64,000 nucleotides of DNA from Burkholderiales bacterium. Its GTDB lineage: Bacteria; Pseudomonadota; Gammaproteobacteria; Burkholderiales; Ga0077523. The translations under genes and the position numbers were made by a program. Positions 49,555 to 59,700 of this stretch are shown in pieces (positions within the stretch are counted from its first letter, which is position 1; every line of letters begins with the position of its first letter). The notes below the pieces were generated by a model. The model saw only the letters and a program-made list of their open reading frames with translations. It was not told the origin of the DNA and ran no database searches. The stretch covers positions 185,006 to 249,005 of the forward strand of contig JAIESW010000002.1 in NCBI GenBank assembly GCA_019745565.1. The letters are read 5' to 3'.

Positions 49555-50784
49555 ATGCCACCAGCTCTACTGTCGCTGAACAACTATCACTATCGACGCG
49601 GTGGGTCGGATGTTGTTTTCTTAGACCACGATCAGCTTTTCAGAGAGCTGGGATGGAAGACGGCCGTCATGGCAATGGACCACCCTAAGAACCTCACTTC
49701 CCCTTGGAGCCGGTTCTTCGTCAACGAGATAGAGTTCGGCCATTCCTATAGTCCGGGGAGAAAGCTTGTGAATGCCACGAAGGTCGTCTACTCCTTCGAA
49801 GCATCACGCCGGTTGCGGGCGCTGTTGAGTGAGTTCAAACCAGACGTCGCTCATGCTCATTGTATCTATCATCATCTGTCACCGTCGGTCCTTTGGACGC
49901 TCCGGCGAGCAAACATTCCCGTAGTTCTAACGGCGCATGATCTGAAAGTGTTGTGCCCAGCATACAAGATGCTGAACAGTCTTGGAATATGTGAGCGATG
50001 CAAGAACCACTCCGTCTTTAATGCTGTTCGATACAAATGCGTGCACGGATCGCGCACCGTAAGTGCTCTCGTTGCAATCGAGGCCGCGTTGCACCGGACG
50101 TTGAAAACCTACGAGAAGACGGTCGATATGATCGTCGCCCCAAGTCAGTTCTTCGTTGACAAATTTCTCGAATGGGGATGGTCTGACAAGAAGATCCGCC
50201 TGGTGAGGAACTTCGTCGACGAGAGGGATGCGCCGATAAGGCAAGAGCATGGTGACTACTTTCTGTACTTCGGAAGGCTATCAATAGAGAAGGGCGTGGG
50301 TACATTGCTGACGGCTGCGCGTGACGCGGGTATCAGGCTATTCATAGCGGGGACTGGGCCGGAGGAGAAGCGTCTTAGGGAACTGGCCACGACACTCAGA
50401 GCGAACGTGGAGTTCCTGGGATTCCGCACCGGAGACGATCTGCGGCGCATAGTGCAGGGAGCACTGGCAGTTGTCTTGCCTTCGGAGTGGTATGAGAACA
50501 ACCCGATGTCCGTTCTGGAGGCGTTCTCGCTCGAACGACCGGTAGTCGGCGCAAGGATCGGGGGTATCCCGGAACTGGTGGTAGAAGGATCCACAGGCCT
50601 TCTGTTTGAGAGCGGAAACGTTGCGGACCTTACTCGCGCACTTCGTGCCGTGATCTCGATGCCGAAAAGCACGCTTGACGCGCTCGGCGCCAACGGGCGT
50701 TGTTTAGTACAGACGTCTTACTCCAGAGCGACGTATGTCGAGAGTACTCTCGATGTCTATCGCTCTTTGGGCATCTCGTGTTGA
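49555..50784 (+). CDS. GT4-family glycosyltransferase
   Basis: 409-aa GT-B enzyme. LSLNNYHYRRGGSDVVFLDH is the typical GT4 N-terminal loop; then DVAHAHCIYHHLSPSV, a Cys cluster (CPAYKML, CERCKNHSV) resembling the zinc-like insert of some capsule GT4 enzymes, YFGRLSIEKGVGTLL, LFIAGTGPEEKRL, VLPSEWYENNPMSVLEAFSL. Transfers a sugar onto the EPS repeat. Stop overlaps the next gene. Confidence 0.88.
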   Translation: MPPALLSLNNYHYRRGGSDVVFLDHDQLFRELGWKTAVMAMDHPKNLTSPWSRFFVNEIEFGHSYSPGRKLVNATKVVYSFEASRRLRALLSEFKPDVAHAHCIYHHLSPSVLWTLRRANIPVVLTAHDLKVLCPAYKMLNSLGICERCKNHSVFNAVRYKCVHGSRTVSALVAIEAALHRTLKTYEKTVDMIVAPSQFFVDKFLEWGWSDKKIRLVRNFVDERDAPIRQEHGDYFLYFGRLSIEKGVGTLLTAARDAGIRLFIAGTGPEEKRLRELATTLRANVEFLGFRTGDDLRRIVQGALAVVLPSEWYENNPMSVLEAFSLERPVVGARIGGIPELVVEGSTGLLFESGNVADLTRALRAVISMPKSTLDALGANGRCLVQTSYSRATYVESTLDVYRSLGISC

Positions 50785-51863
50785 TCTGGCGAGAGATCCT
50801 AACCCCGGACCACGCTGCAGGGCCCGACGACGAGTCGATTGTTACTGTCGTAACTGACTGGCGTTCACGCAGCAGCCTGGGGTTTCCGGAGGCATTGGCG
50901 GAGGTACTGGGAATGCCAATTACCACGACAGGAGCCGCGTTCCCAATCCGATTCGGACGCATCGGAAAGCTTGTTCGTGTGTGGCCTTTGTATCTGTTGG
51001 TGGCTGCCGCAACCATGTTCGGACGAAGGCGTGGAAGAAGGTTGGTGTTCTGGCAGCAAGCCATTGGAATTGTCTATGCAGGCTTGTGTCGCCTGCTACG
51101 CATCAATCCATCCGATGAGATCTACATCCTGATGTTCATCCTCGTTCCGAAAAAGCGTCGAGGCCTTTCCGCGAAACTGGTCGAGTACGCTCTTGGCGCA
51201 AAGCAAGTCAGGTATGTATGCTCTTACAATCAATCGGAGACGGCCTTATACCGATCACTATTTCCATCTCTCGCCGAGAAGTTTGTTGATCTGCCGTTTT
51301 GCGAGGAGATTCCTGGTGTCGAGCGCTTCATCGTAACGGATAAGGGGTACTTTCTTGACGCGGGGCGAAGCAACCGAGACCATGCATTCTTGGTCGAGGC
51401 ATTTCGAGCGAACGGCGAGAAACTGGTGATCCTGGACGATTACAAACACAGCGAGGCGCTACCCGAGAACGTGCAAATCATAACCGACGCGTACGGGGAC
51501 AGATATTTCCAGTACATATCGGACTGTCGAGCGCTCGTGTTTGCGTTTCTAGATCCGGTCATAAGTGCCGGACAGTTAGTGTTTCTGCACGGTGCACAAC
51601 TGGGAAAGCCCGCCGTTGTCGTGCGATCGCACTGTTTGGATGGTTATGCGGAAGATGGTGTCAATAGTTTGGCGGTCGATCGCACAGTGGAGGGAGTCGA
51701 GAAGGCTGTCCGAAGACTACGGGATCCACTGTTGGCTGAAGCCCTCAGTGCTGAAGCTAAGCGGTTGCATAGCGAGCGCCATAGTCTTAGGACGTTGGCG
51801 AAGGCTGTCAGTTCACTTCTTCATCGGCGGCCTCCCACTCGACCGGGGCAAACAGCGCAGTGA
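50778..51863 (+). CDS. Putative glycosyltransferase (GT-B fold)
   Basis: 361-aa protein with a hydrophobic segment near residues 65-78 (VWPLYLLVAAATM), then YILMFILVPKKR, YFLDAGRSNRDHAFLVEAF, YISDCRALVFAFLDPVISAG and LGKPAVVVRSHCLDG, a weak but recognisable GT-B donor-binding half. GTG 50778 (next codon TTG) overlaps the upstream stop. Family assignment less firm than its neighbours; a CAZy number cannot be given. Confidence 0.65.
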   Translation: MLIWREILTPDHAAGPDDESIVTVVTDWRSRSSLGFPEALAEVLGMPITTTGAAFPIRFGRIGKLVRVWPLYLLVAAATMFGRRRGRRLVFWQQAIGIVYAGLCRLLRINPSDEIYILMFILVPKKRRGLSAKLVEYALGAKQVRYVCSYNQSETALYRSLFPSLAEKFVDLPFCEEIPGVERFIVTDKGYFLDAGRSNRDHAFLVEAFRANGEKLVILDDYKHSEALPENVQIITDAYGDRYFQYISDCRALVFAFLDPVISAGQLVFLHGAQLGKPAVVVRSHCLDGYAEDGVNSLAVDRTVEGVEKAVRRLRDPLLAEALSAEAKRLHSERHSLRTLAKAVSSLLHRRPPTRPGQTAQ

Positions 51864-51879
51864 CATTGCAGTGTAGAGA

Positions 51880-52989
51880 GTGGCCATGCGGGCGGTAAGA
51901 ATTCTGGGGACCCGAGGCGTCCCAGCCACGCATGGTGGGTTTGAGACATTTGCCGAACGTCTTGGTCTTTACCTTGTTGCGCGAGGATGGGCGGTGTCGA
52001 TTTACTGCCAAGAGCATGGAAGAGGGCCAGTCGTCGAAGACGAGTGGCAGGGTATTCATAGAATCCGAATCCCAGTTGACATGCGCGGAGCAAAGGGAAC
52101 GGTGCTCTTTGATTGGAAGGCTACGGTGCACGCAACACGATCGAAGGAGCTCTGCCTTACGCTCGGGTACAACACGGCGATCTTTGGCTTAGTACTTCGA
52201 GTGCTTGGCGTGCGGAACGTCATCAACATGGACGGAATTGAATGGTTGCGAGCCAAATGGGGGGCGATCGCAAAGAGTTGGTTCTACGCCAATGACTGGA
52301 TTGGATGCTGGGTGGGGAACCATCTGGTCGCGGACCATCCACAGATTCGAGACCACCTGTCTAGTCGGGTAAAGGATTCGAAGATCACCATGATTCCCTA
52401 TGGGGCCGATGCTGTTGAAACGGCGCCCACCCAGGCAGTTGAAGCACTCGGGCTTATGCCGGGAAAGTATCTAACGTTGATTGCGCGTGCGGAGCCGGAA
52501 AACTCTATCCTCGATGTAGTTCGTGGTTTCTCGATGAAGCCGCGCGGATTTGAGCTAGCAGTGCTGGGCAAGTACGACGCGGTACGCAACGCATATCATC
52601 GGGCCATCCAGGACGCAGCGGGCCCGGAGGTAAAATTCCTGGGGGCCATCTACGACAAGCAGGTTCTTCAGGCGCTGAGATTTCACAGCGTAGCCTACGT
52701 CCACGGGCATCAAGTGGGCGGTACCAATCCGTCCCTGGTGGAGGCCCTGGGAGCTTCGAATCCCGTATTGGCGCACGACAATCGGTTCAACCGATGGGTG
52801 GCTGGACCGTCGGCGCGGTACTTTCCCGACGCGGGGAGCTTTTCGAAGTTGTTGGACCAAGTGCTCTCATCCGAGGCGGTTCGCGACGAGATGCGGCGGG
52901 GAAGCAGGCAGCGCTTTCAGGAGGCATTCACCTGGCCGGATGTGCTTGCACAGTATGAGGCGATTCTCGAGCGATTCTTGCGACAGTAG
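51880..52989 (+). CDS. DUF1972/GT4 glycosyltransferase (rhamnosyltransferase-like)
   Basis: 369-aa enzyme. The DUF1972 N-terminal domain is clear (RILGTRGVPATHGGFETFAE, NMDGIEWLRAKWG), followed by a GT1-type domain (KYLTLIARAEPENSILDV, VAYVHGHQVGGTNPSLVEAL). Members add rhamnose or glucose in capsule and EPS synthesis; rfbB at 62345 would feed dTDP-rhamnose formation, but no rfbACD is in the window. Last EPS gene; ends 13 bases from the convergent membrane-protein gene. Confidence 0.88.
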   Translation: MAMRAVRILGTRGVPATHGGFETFAERLGLYLVARGWAVSIYCQEHGRGPVVEDEWQGIHRIRIPVDMRGAKGTVLFDWKATVHATRSKELCLTLGYNTAIFGLVLRVLGVRNVINMDGIEWLRAKWGAIAKSWFYANDWIGCWVGNHLVADHPQIRDHLSSRVKDSKITMIPYGADAVETAPTQAVEALGLMPGKYLTLIARAEPENSILDVVRGFSMKPRGFELAVLGKYDAVRNAYHRAIQDAAGPEVKFLGAIYDKQVLQALRFHSVAYVHGHQVGGTNPSLVEALGASNPVLAHDNRFNRWVAGPSARYFPDAGSFSKLLDQVLSSEAVRDEMRRGSRQRFQEAFTWPDVLAQYEAILERFLRQ

Positions 52990-53002
52990 TGTTGTGGATC
53001 AG

Positions 53003-53461
53003 CTAGGTGGAATTACTCGGCTTCAACCCAAAGTACGCATACGCCGCCGCCACCGCGAGCCCCAACCACGACTGACCTACGCTCGTGAGCGCTGGCAGCA
53101 CCTTCGGGTGGTACATCCCCTTCATGAAAGCCGCGAGACCAGCGGCCAACCACACCAAGACGTAGACCACCGTCACGGCCTTGAGGATGCTTTTCGCTGT
53201 CTGTGAGGCGGTGTCGGAGAGCACTCGCGCGACTGGTGCCTCACCCGGTTGAGTGATGGCGAGCTCGGCGATCACGAGCGCGGACACCAGGCCTCCGATG
53301 ACGGAAAGGGTCTGAGCCATCACGTCGTTGAAGTCCGTGACGGCGGGCGATGTGCAGCCCGTCTGGACCGCGCAGTTGACTATCAGGTACGCCACGCGCA
53401 GCAAGTGGACGTATATGCCCAGAAGGACGACAGCAATGACGCCCCCAAAGATGGCTTTCAT
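53003..53461 (-). CDS. Small membrane protein of unknown function
   Basis: 152-aa protein with about four hydrophobic helices (IFGGVIAVVLLGIYVHLLRV at the N-terminus, LSVIGGLVSALVIAELAI, VTVVYVLVWLAAGLAAFM, WLGLAVAAAYAYFGL). No recognised domain. ATG 53461 overlaps the patatin gene stop as ATGA, so they are co-translated. It is likely the membrane partner of the patatin lipoprotein. Last gene of the 60.2-53.0 kb cassette. Confidence 0.75.
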   Translation of the reverse strand: MKAIFGGVIAVVLLGIYVHLLRVAYLIVNCAVQTGCTSPAVTDFNDVMAQTLSVIGGLVSALVIAELAITQPGEAPVARVLSDTASQTAKSILKAVTVVYVLVWLAAGLAAFMKGMYHPKVLPALTSVGQSWLGLAVAAAYAYFGLKPSNST

Positions 53462-56118
53462 GGTGGGTTCCTGTCGGTGGTGAATGGGGGTAGTCCATCG
53501 ACCGCCGCCGGCGGCAGTTTCATAGTCGCCCGCCGCGCGTAGTGCCGACCCAGATCGAAGTACGCCGCAAACATCAGGTACGACGAGTTCCAGGTGGTCC
53601 AGATGAAGTTGTCCTGGGGGAACTCTGGTACGTACGTCTCCGGCACTACGCGCAGACCTGGCCGTTGCTTGTGATCTTGGAATCCGTTCGTCTCGGCGTA
53701 GTCCTGCCCGTCGGGTCGGCAGGCATCGGACAAGAGATACGCTGCGGCCGTGCAGGGAATGGGGGTGTCCATGCTGGTGTGCAGGTTCTCCGGTCTGGCC
53801 TTGTATGGCGGTGCCGCGCAGGCTTTGATGCTCACCGTGCTTTGCGGCTTTGCTGTCGTGCACAGGGCCTTCCAGTCACGGGCGCGCTCGATGTCGGATG
53901 ATCCCGAAAGCTGAGGCTTGAGGTCCGTCCAGGCGATGGCTGGCGTGATGACGATGATGGTCGAGAGCACTTCGGCGCGGGGACATTCCTCGATGCTCCG
54001 GTCGAGCGGGCAGTCGCGTGTGCGGCGCACCTGCAGATCGAACCGTGTGCCGGTCCAGCGAAAGAACATGCGCTCGGGGTCCGCCCATCGCTTCGGAACG
54101 TCGAACGCCGCATTCGAGCGGTTGGCGGGAAAGCGCTGTCGATATCGGGGGCAGACGGTGGTGGCGGCGTCGGGATACTGCAGGCGATGGCAGTACAGGC
54201 GCGAGAGCGGAGAGACGTGATCCGCCAGTTCCGAACCGAAGTGGGCACGCGCGCTTTCGTCCAGCTCGTAGCTGCACAGCTGGTCCAGGTAGTTCCGGAA
54301 GACGTGATCGGGGTCGCGGTCGTCGGGTTTGAACGGATTGACATTGCCCTTGGCCAGGGCGGTTGCCACGTCGTGGAACTCGTTGCTGTCGATGCGATAG
54401 GCGCCATACGCCTCGAGGACGTTCTTGAGGTGGCACAGACTCGGAAACAACGCCTGCCGGTCGTCGGTGCCGTGCGCGAAGACGACGGTTCGATAGCCCC
54501 GTCGCAGCAGCGCGAAGATGCCGCTGTTCTCGCTGTTGCCGCCATCCTGCAGGTGAATGTAGGCCGAGGTGTGCTTGTCGCCCGCGGGGATGCCCCAGAA
54601 CGGATAAGGGGTCACGTTGCGTGCGACCCGGTCGCTTCGCTTGGTGTTGTAGTTGGGGATCTCGGTGAACCAGGTGAGGTTGAGCAGGTATTGCACGAAG
54701 CCCATGATGAATCGCGTGGGCTGCTCGGAGAACAACGACTGGTTGTCGTCGAAGAATGCGGCCGAGGCGACGACGCCGTCGGTCATCGACATGTCGCGCG
54801 GCGTGTAGTGGTAGCCGTCCAGTTCGAAGCGGAATCGCGGCGGCATCTTCGCGTAGCCGTAGAGGCCCGATCCATAGCCGGTCGCGGTCAGCTCGAAGGA
54901 GTTGATCAGCGGGTTGCGCTGCGCCGTGGTGATCCAGTCGACCACCGTAAGGGGCCCGGGCGTGCTCGAGTTGAGGATCCATGTGGGTTCGGACCGGCCC
55001 TCGAGCAGCTTTCCGAGGCAGGCGAGCGTGCGGTCGTGCCGGCGTTGGGCCGAGATCTCGGTCATGTTGGCGCCCAGCTTCTTGGCGTCTCGCCAGTCTT
55101 CCGGCGAAAAGCCGAACTGCCGTTCCAGCCCGTACCGGTAGACGTTCTTGGTGGGCGCGGTGTTGATGGGCCAGCGGAAGAGCGTTCGCGAGAGCAACTG
55201 CAGCGGGACCGTGCCCGCGCTTGCGACCGTGAGGCCCGCTGTCTGCGCGGCCTCGGGAAAGTGCGGGTTGGTGTCCTGCTTGAGCATGGCCATGTCGTCG
55301 CCGAACAGCAGATCGGGATAGCGCCACACGTGGCCCTGGTAGCGATACGCCTCGTGGAATTCGTTGAGGTCGTTCTCCTCGCGATGACCCCGAAGCTCGC
55401 CGCATAGGGGCAAGGTGTTGCTCAACCGGTCCAGCGGTCCGCCGACGCGGGTGTAGGCGTCGGGCACGCAGGAGCGGAACCAGTCGTCGAAGTCGCCGGC
55501 CGTCCTGGTCTTGATCTGCAGCGCGGCCTTGAGCGGTGGTTGCGGTGGGTGGCGGCAGGCGTCGGCCTCGCCGGTGGGAGGAGGTTCGAGCGAGTACATG
55601 TCCCACAGGCGGTTGAAGAGGAAGCTGGCCGCGTACGACCCACCGGAAACCGACGAGACCGCGCCGACACGCTTCTCCTTGAAGAGGTTCGCTTCATGGA
55701 GGCCGGCCAGCACCCCGAGGGTGAAGGGGGCGGATTTGCTGCCGCCGCCTTCCAGCGCGACGCCGATCGCATCGGGCGGTGGTCTCTTGCCTCCGGGGTT
55801 CAGGTACTCGTTGAGGGCGGCGAGATCGGCCATGCAGGTCTCTCGGCCCGCGGGCTCGGCAGCACAGATCGCGTCTCGCACTTTCGCGTCCCAGAGCTCG
55901 AGGAATCGCACGTCCAGCTTACGTGGCCGTACGCCGCGCTCGGCGTCGGGGTCGTCCACCAGATGCGGCGTCGCACGGATGACGCAGGGTTCACCGGTGC
56001 TTGGCGTGCAGGGCTTGAGCGGAAACTCGGGTGGTTCCGAAGGATTGGCCGTGCGGTCCGAGGTTGTGGTGCTGCAGGCGGCCAGGAGGGCGAGGACGAA
56101 GAGAGTGGGCGTGCGCAT
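53458..56118 (-). CDS. Patatin-like phospholipase lipoprotein
   Basis: 886-aa exported protein. Lipobox LLAAC puts lipid at Cys15. The patatin domain starts near residue 115: oxyanion GGGSK at 124-128, nucleophile Ser158 in SSVSGGSYA, and the catalytic Asp probably in LQDGGNSENSG with DGG as the second motif. Patatins are Ser-Asp dyad lipid acyl hydrolases. The enzyme is unusually large, with a long C-terminal extension (RFDLQVRRTRDCP onward) of unknown fold. ATG 56118 is the only good start. The next gene overlaps it; the large membrane gene lies upstream across a repeat array. Confidence 0.85.
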   Translation of the reverse strand: MRTPTLFVLALLAACSTTTSDRTANPSEPPEFPLKPCTPSTGEPCVIRATPHLVDDPDAERGVRPRKLDVRFLELWDAKVRDAICAAEPAGRETCMADLAALNEYLNPGGKRPPPDAIGVALEGGGSKSAPFTLGVLAGLHEANLFKEKRVGAVSSVSGGSYAASFLFNRLWDMYSLEPPPTGEADACRHPPQPPLKAALQIKTRTAGDFDDWFRSCVPDAYTRVGGPLDRLSNTLPLCGELRGHREENDLNEFHEAYRYQGHVWRYPDLLFGDDMAMLKQDTNPHFPEAAQTAGLTVASAGTVPLQLLSRTLFRWPINTAPTKNVYRYGLERQFGFSPEDWRDAKKLGANMTEISAQRRHDRTLACLGKLLEGRSEPTWILNSSTPGPLTVVDWITTAQRNPLINSFELTATGYGSGLYGYAKMPPRFRFELDGYHYTPRDMSMTDGVVASAAFFDDNQSLFSEQPTRFIMGFVQYLLNLTWFTEIPNYNTKRSDRVARNVTPYPFWGIPAGDKHTSAYIHLQDGGNSENSGIFALLRRGYRTVVFAHGTDDRQALFPSLCHLKNVLEAYGAYRIDSNEFHDVATALAKGNVNPFKPDDRDPDHVFRNYLDQLCSYELDESARAHFGSELADHVSPLSRLYCHRLQYPDAATTVCPRYRQRFPANRSNAAFDVPKRWADPERMFFRWTGTRFDLQVRRTRDCPLDRSIEECPRAEVLSTIIVITPAIAWTDLKPQLSGSSDIERARDWKALCTTAKPQSTVSIKACAAPPYKARPENLHTSMDTPIPCTAAAYLLSDACRPDGQDYAETNGFQDHKQRPGLRVVPETYVPEFPQDNFIWTTWNSSYLMFAAYFDLGRHYARRATMKLPPAAVDGLPPFTTDRNPP

Positions 56119-56205
56119 CGGGAGCGCGCGGTGGCGGCGTGTGGTGAGTGCGGAGGATGCTCAGTCTAGGGGTGGGTTCCTTACGGATCGTGCACGGGTG
56201 GTGGG

Positions 56206-56645
56206 GAGGGGATGTACTGCATAGAACTGGAGGAAGGCGATGCACCGCGCGGTGCGTCACGAGGCACTCCTTCCCCCGGCTGCGCCGGGGGAAGGTTGGG
56301 ATGGGGGCAAGCGGTGTGTGGGATGGAGGCATCGCATGCCCCCACCCTGACCCTCCCCCAGCTGAAGCTGGGGGAGGGGACGTGCTGCGTAGGACTGGAG
56401 GAAGGCGATGCACCGCGCGGTACGTCACAAGGCACTCCTTCCCCCGGCTGCGCCGGGGGAAGGTTGGGATGGGGGCAAGCGGCGTGTGGGATGGAGGCAC
56501 CGCGTGCCCCCACCCTGACCCTCCCCCAGCTGAAGCTGGGGGAGGGGATGTACTGCGTAGGACTGGGGGAAGGCGATGCACCGCGCGGTGCGTCACGAGG
56601 CACTCCTTCCCCCACTTCAGTGGGGGGAGTTGGGTTGGGGGCAGG
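56206..56645. repeat. Array of dispersed hairpin repeats (period about 167 bp)
   Basis: B-type hairpins at about 56263-56308, 56431-56475 and 56599-56642 alternate with A-type hairpins at about 56337-56387 and 56505-56556. The linkers (GAAGGCGATGCACCGCGCGG and GGGATGGAGGCA) recur in each period, so the array grew by tandem duplication of a composite unit. It fills most of the 641-base gap between the giant membrane gene and the patatin gene. Confidence 0.92.
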
Positions 56646-56760
56646 CGGTGTAAGAGCTCGCCCACATCGTCGTCGCTCGCCATGATTTGAAGCTCTAATC
56701 GACGTAGTCCCGCGCCGAGCTTCAAACCGGCGAAGGTCATTCCACTGCACTACCGGTGAC

Positions 56761-59700
56761 CTACTTGAACCACTGGAGAAGATCCGCGATCTGCTGAAAC
56801 CCCGCCCCGCCGACGATGACGAGAATGGCTTTCACTATGGGTTGCTCCAGGATCGGCTGGAAGGCGCCGGATGTCTCGGCTTCCGCCTCAGCCCGGATCG
56901 CACTGAGGCGGGCCAGGTGCTTTCTGATCGCGTTATAGGTCGTGTCAGCCCGGCGGATGTCGTGGAGCGCCTTGTCCATGTCCTCGAGAAGGTGCTTCTT
57001 GAACTTCTTCGCTGCGCTCCGCAGGGCGGCCACGATCCCAATGGAGAAGAGCGTGGAAACCGTGAACATCACCACCACGCTGGTGGTTTCGATCGTGTAG
57101 TCGAACCGATCCCATCGTGCAAACAGCAGTATCGTGATGATCAGGAAAGGTGCGTAGACCAGCGGGGTCAAGACGCGAGTGCGCATGGCAATCAGCTCCA
57201 TGTGATGCCGTGCCCCCAAGAGCGTGCGCTCGGCAGCCATGAACTTGGCGCTTACCGTGGGTCTGGGGACCCGGAACGCCAGGCGCGGCAAGGAGTACTT
57301 CTCACGAGCTCTATCCTCCGTGTCCTGGTGCCAAGGCAGGCTGTGGCGCTCGTCGACAGACCTGAGGATCCATGCCCGACACGTCAGCACGGCGTATGCG
57401 AGCGTAGCGATCAGCGCGAAGAGGGCGACGCCGCCAGCAACCAGCGTCTGATAGTAGAAGGTTACCGCCGCGTAACCACGCGCCGGGTTGTTGGGACTTT
57501 CGAACACCATGTACAGGCCGGCAGTCGCCAGATAGAGGATGTATGTGACGACTGCTCCGACGATGAGCATCGGTACCCAGTGGCTGACGTCGGCATAGGA
57601 GTGAAAACTGTCGTCGCTGTTCACAAACTGCACTCTGTTCGCGGTGCAGGCCCGGAAGCGCAGCAGCACGCGAAGGGGAGGGGTTTCGGCTGTCATCCGC
57701 TCCGCAACTTCGGCGGCGCATTCTTCGGTGTTTTTCGCAAGCGTGCCGAAGATCGTGAACAGCCATACGATCCCTGCCGCAATTGCCAACCACCGGATGG
57801 CTGACCCGACCCAGATTGATACGCCGTCCATCAACGCCAGCGGCTCACCAGTGCCTGCGCGTGCTTCGAGGCACGCCTGGTACCCAAGCCAGAAGAACCA
57901 CGCCAGGATTCCCAACGCGAGCATCCCAAGGCCCAGGCGCCACCATCGATACTGCGGTGAGGGGGGAGGGGTCGTACCGGGGGCTTTCTGACCCCAACCG
58001 ATACAGAACCACGGCAGGACGACTGCGACGATCACCCAGGCAAATGCGCCCCAACGCCACCAGACCGCAAGGATCGCCAGCGCGACGGTGGTGACGAATG
58101 CAAAGCGAAACCGGCTGACTCCGCGAGGGGTGGTCGGTCTCAAACCGGCAAGACAGAATCGCACCGCCGTGAGGCACAGGCGGCGCAGCAGGTAGGAAAC
58201 TGCGAAGGCCGTGGCGACCAAGAGAACCAGGGGTTTGAGCTTGCGAAACTTCCCCGAGTCTGACGGCTCACCCTTATCAGCGCGTTGTTGCGACAGCTTT
58301 GGTTCTGCCGACGCCTTGTCTGTTGCCTTCCGGTCGAAGGACATCAGGTATGGCTGGGAGAGCCCCAGTTCGTACACGTTGACCGTGGATCCGTTCGAGA
58401 ACCTGTCGAACTCGTCGCCCGGTGATCCCATGGAGAGCGCGGCGCGAAGCGCATGAAAGTACGCAGTCTGCGCGTCTCTGCGGAAGACCGGGAGGCCAGC
58501 GGTCTCTTCCGGCTGGCCCTCGGCCTTCAAAGCGTGCTCCCCGGGTTTGAGACCGAAGCCGGAGGCGACCAGCAGGTTTCGCGCCGTGTCGATATTCGGC
58601 GCGTCCCATAGTCGCGCATCCAGATCGGTGGTGAAGAACAGCGCCTTCTGAAATTTCGGGCGCAGCGCTCGCAACCAGGTCAGCTTGTCGTAGTCGTCGC
58701 CGCCGAGGATGCCGATGGCGAACACGCCCCCGGCACCGCCTTTTTCGTTGGCCTGGTCGTCCAGCATCTGCTTCGCCATCCGGCGCACATAGTCGAACTG
58801 CGGATCACCCTCGGAGACGGCTTCGCCGATGGTTGCTTGCGGAACGTTCGACTCCGTCTTCGACTTCGCCCGGTCTGCAAGCTTGTTCCGAACAGCAACG
58901 TCATCATCGATGTAAGGATCGTTGAGATCGCGCAGGAACGTGTACTTCCGGTACTGCCAGAAGTCCGGAATGGGCCGAGTGGCGGCGAAGAACTTTGCGT
59001 CCATCCGGTATCGGCGGCAGAGTTCCACTTCGTCCCCGTCGGGGTCGGAAGGTCTGGCGTTGCCCAGAAGAGCACGCGCGTAGAAGGTGTCTGTCTCCCC
59101 GATGAGGAGGATTCTGGGTTTGGAAGGTCTCTCCTGGCCGCACCACCGAAAAGCCAGTTCACGCTTGACGGCGTCCAGCAGACGGCCGTCATCGGGGACC
59201 ATGCTGCGGAACTCGATACCTGCCGTGCGGAAGACGTCCTGAATGCACCTCGTGGCGCTCTTCCGACTCGTCGTCGCGCCTTCGCAAAGGGAGCGCTCGC
59301 CCGACGGCGGCTGCCTCTGTTCGAAAGCGTTGTTGTACGCCTGCGCGAGATCCATCGGAGGCGCGGTGGCGGAGGGCGAATAGATCCTCAGCCAGGTTGT
59401 GTAGTTCGAGTTCTTGGACCAGTTTCTTTCAATACCATTGTCCGACCGATTCTCGGACGATGTTCGTCCCAACGATCGGAGCATCTCGCTCAAGAGATCG
59501 GACGTCGTGGGTCCGATGAGGGTTATCTGATTGATGCGCAGTTCGTTGCGCAGACGCTGAAGGGGCAGCAGGAACTCGACGCCACCGCCGGAAGCATCAT
59601 GTCCGTCGGTGCGGACGGTGTCGATGAAAAAGTCCTCGTCCAGCCAAAGGACCAGAACTGGCGGACCGCCAGCCCGGGTCGGCAATGGCTCGAACCGTTC

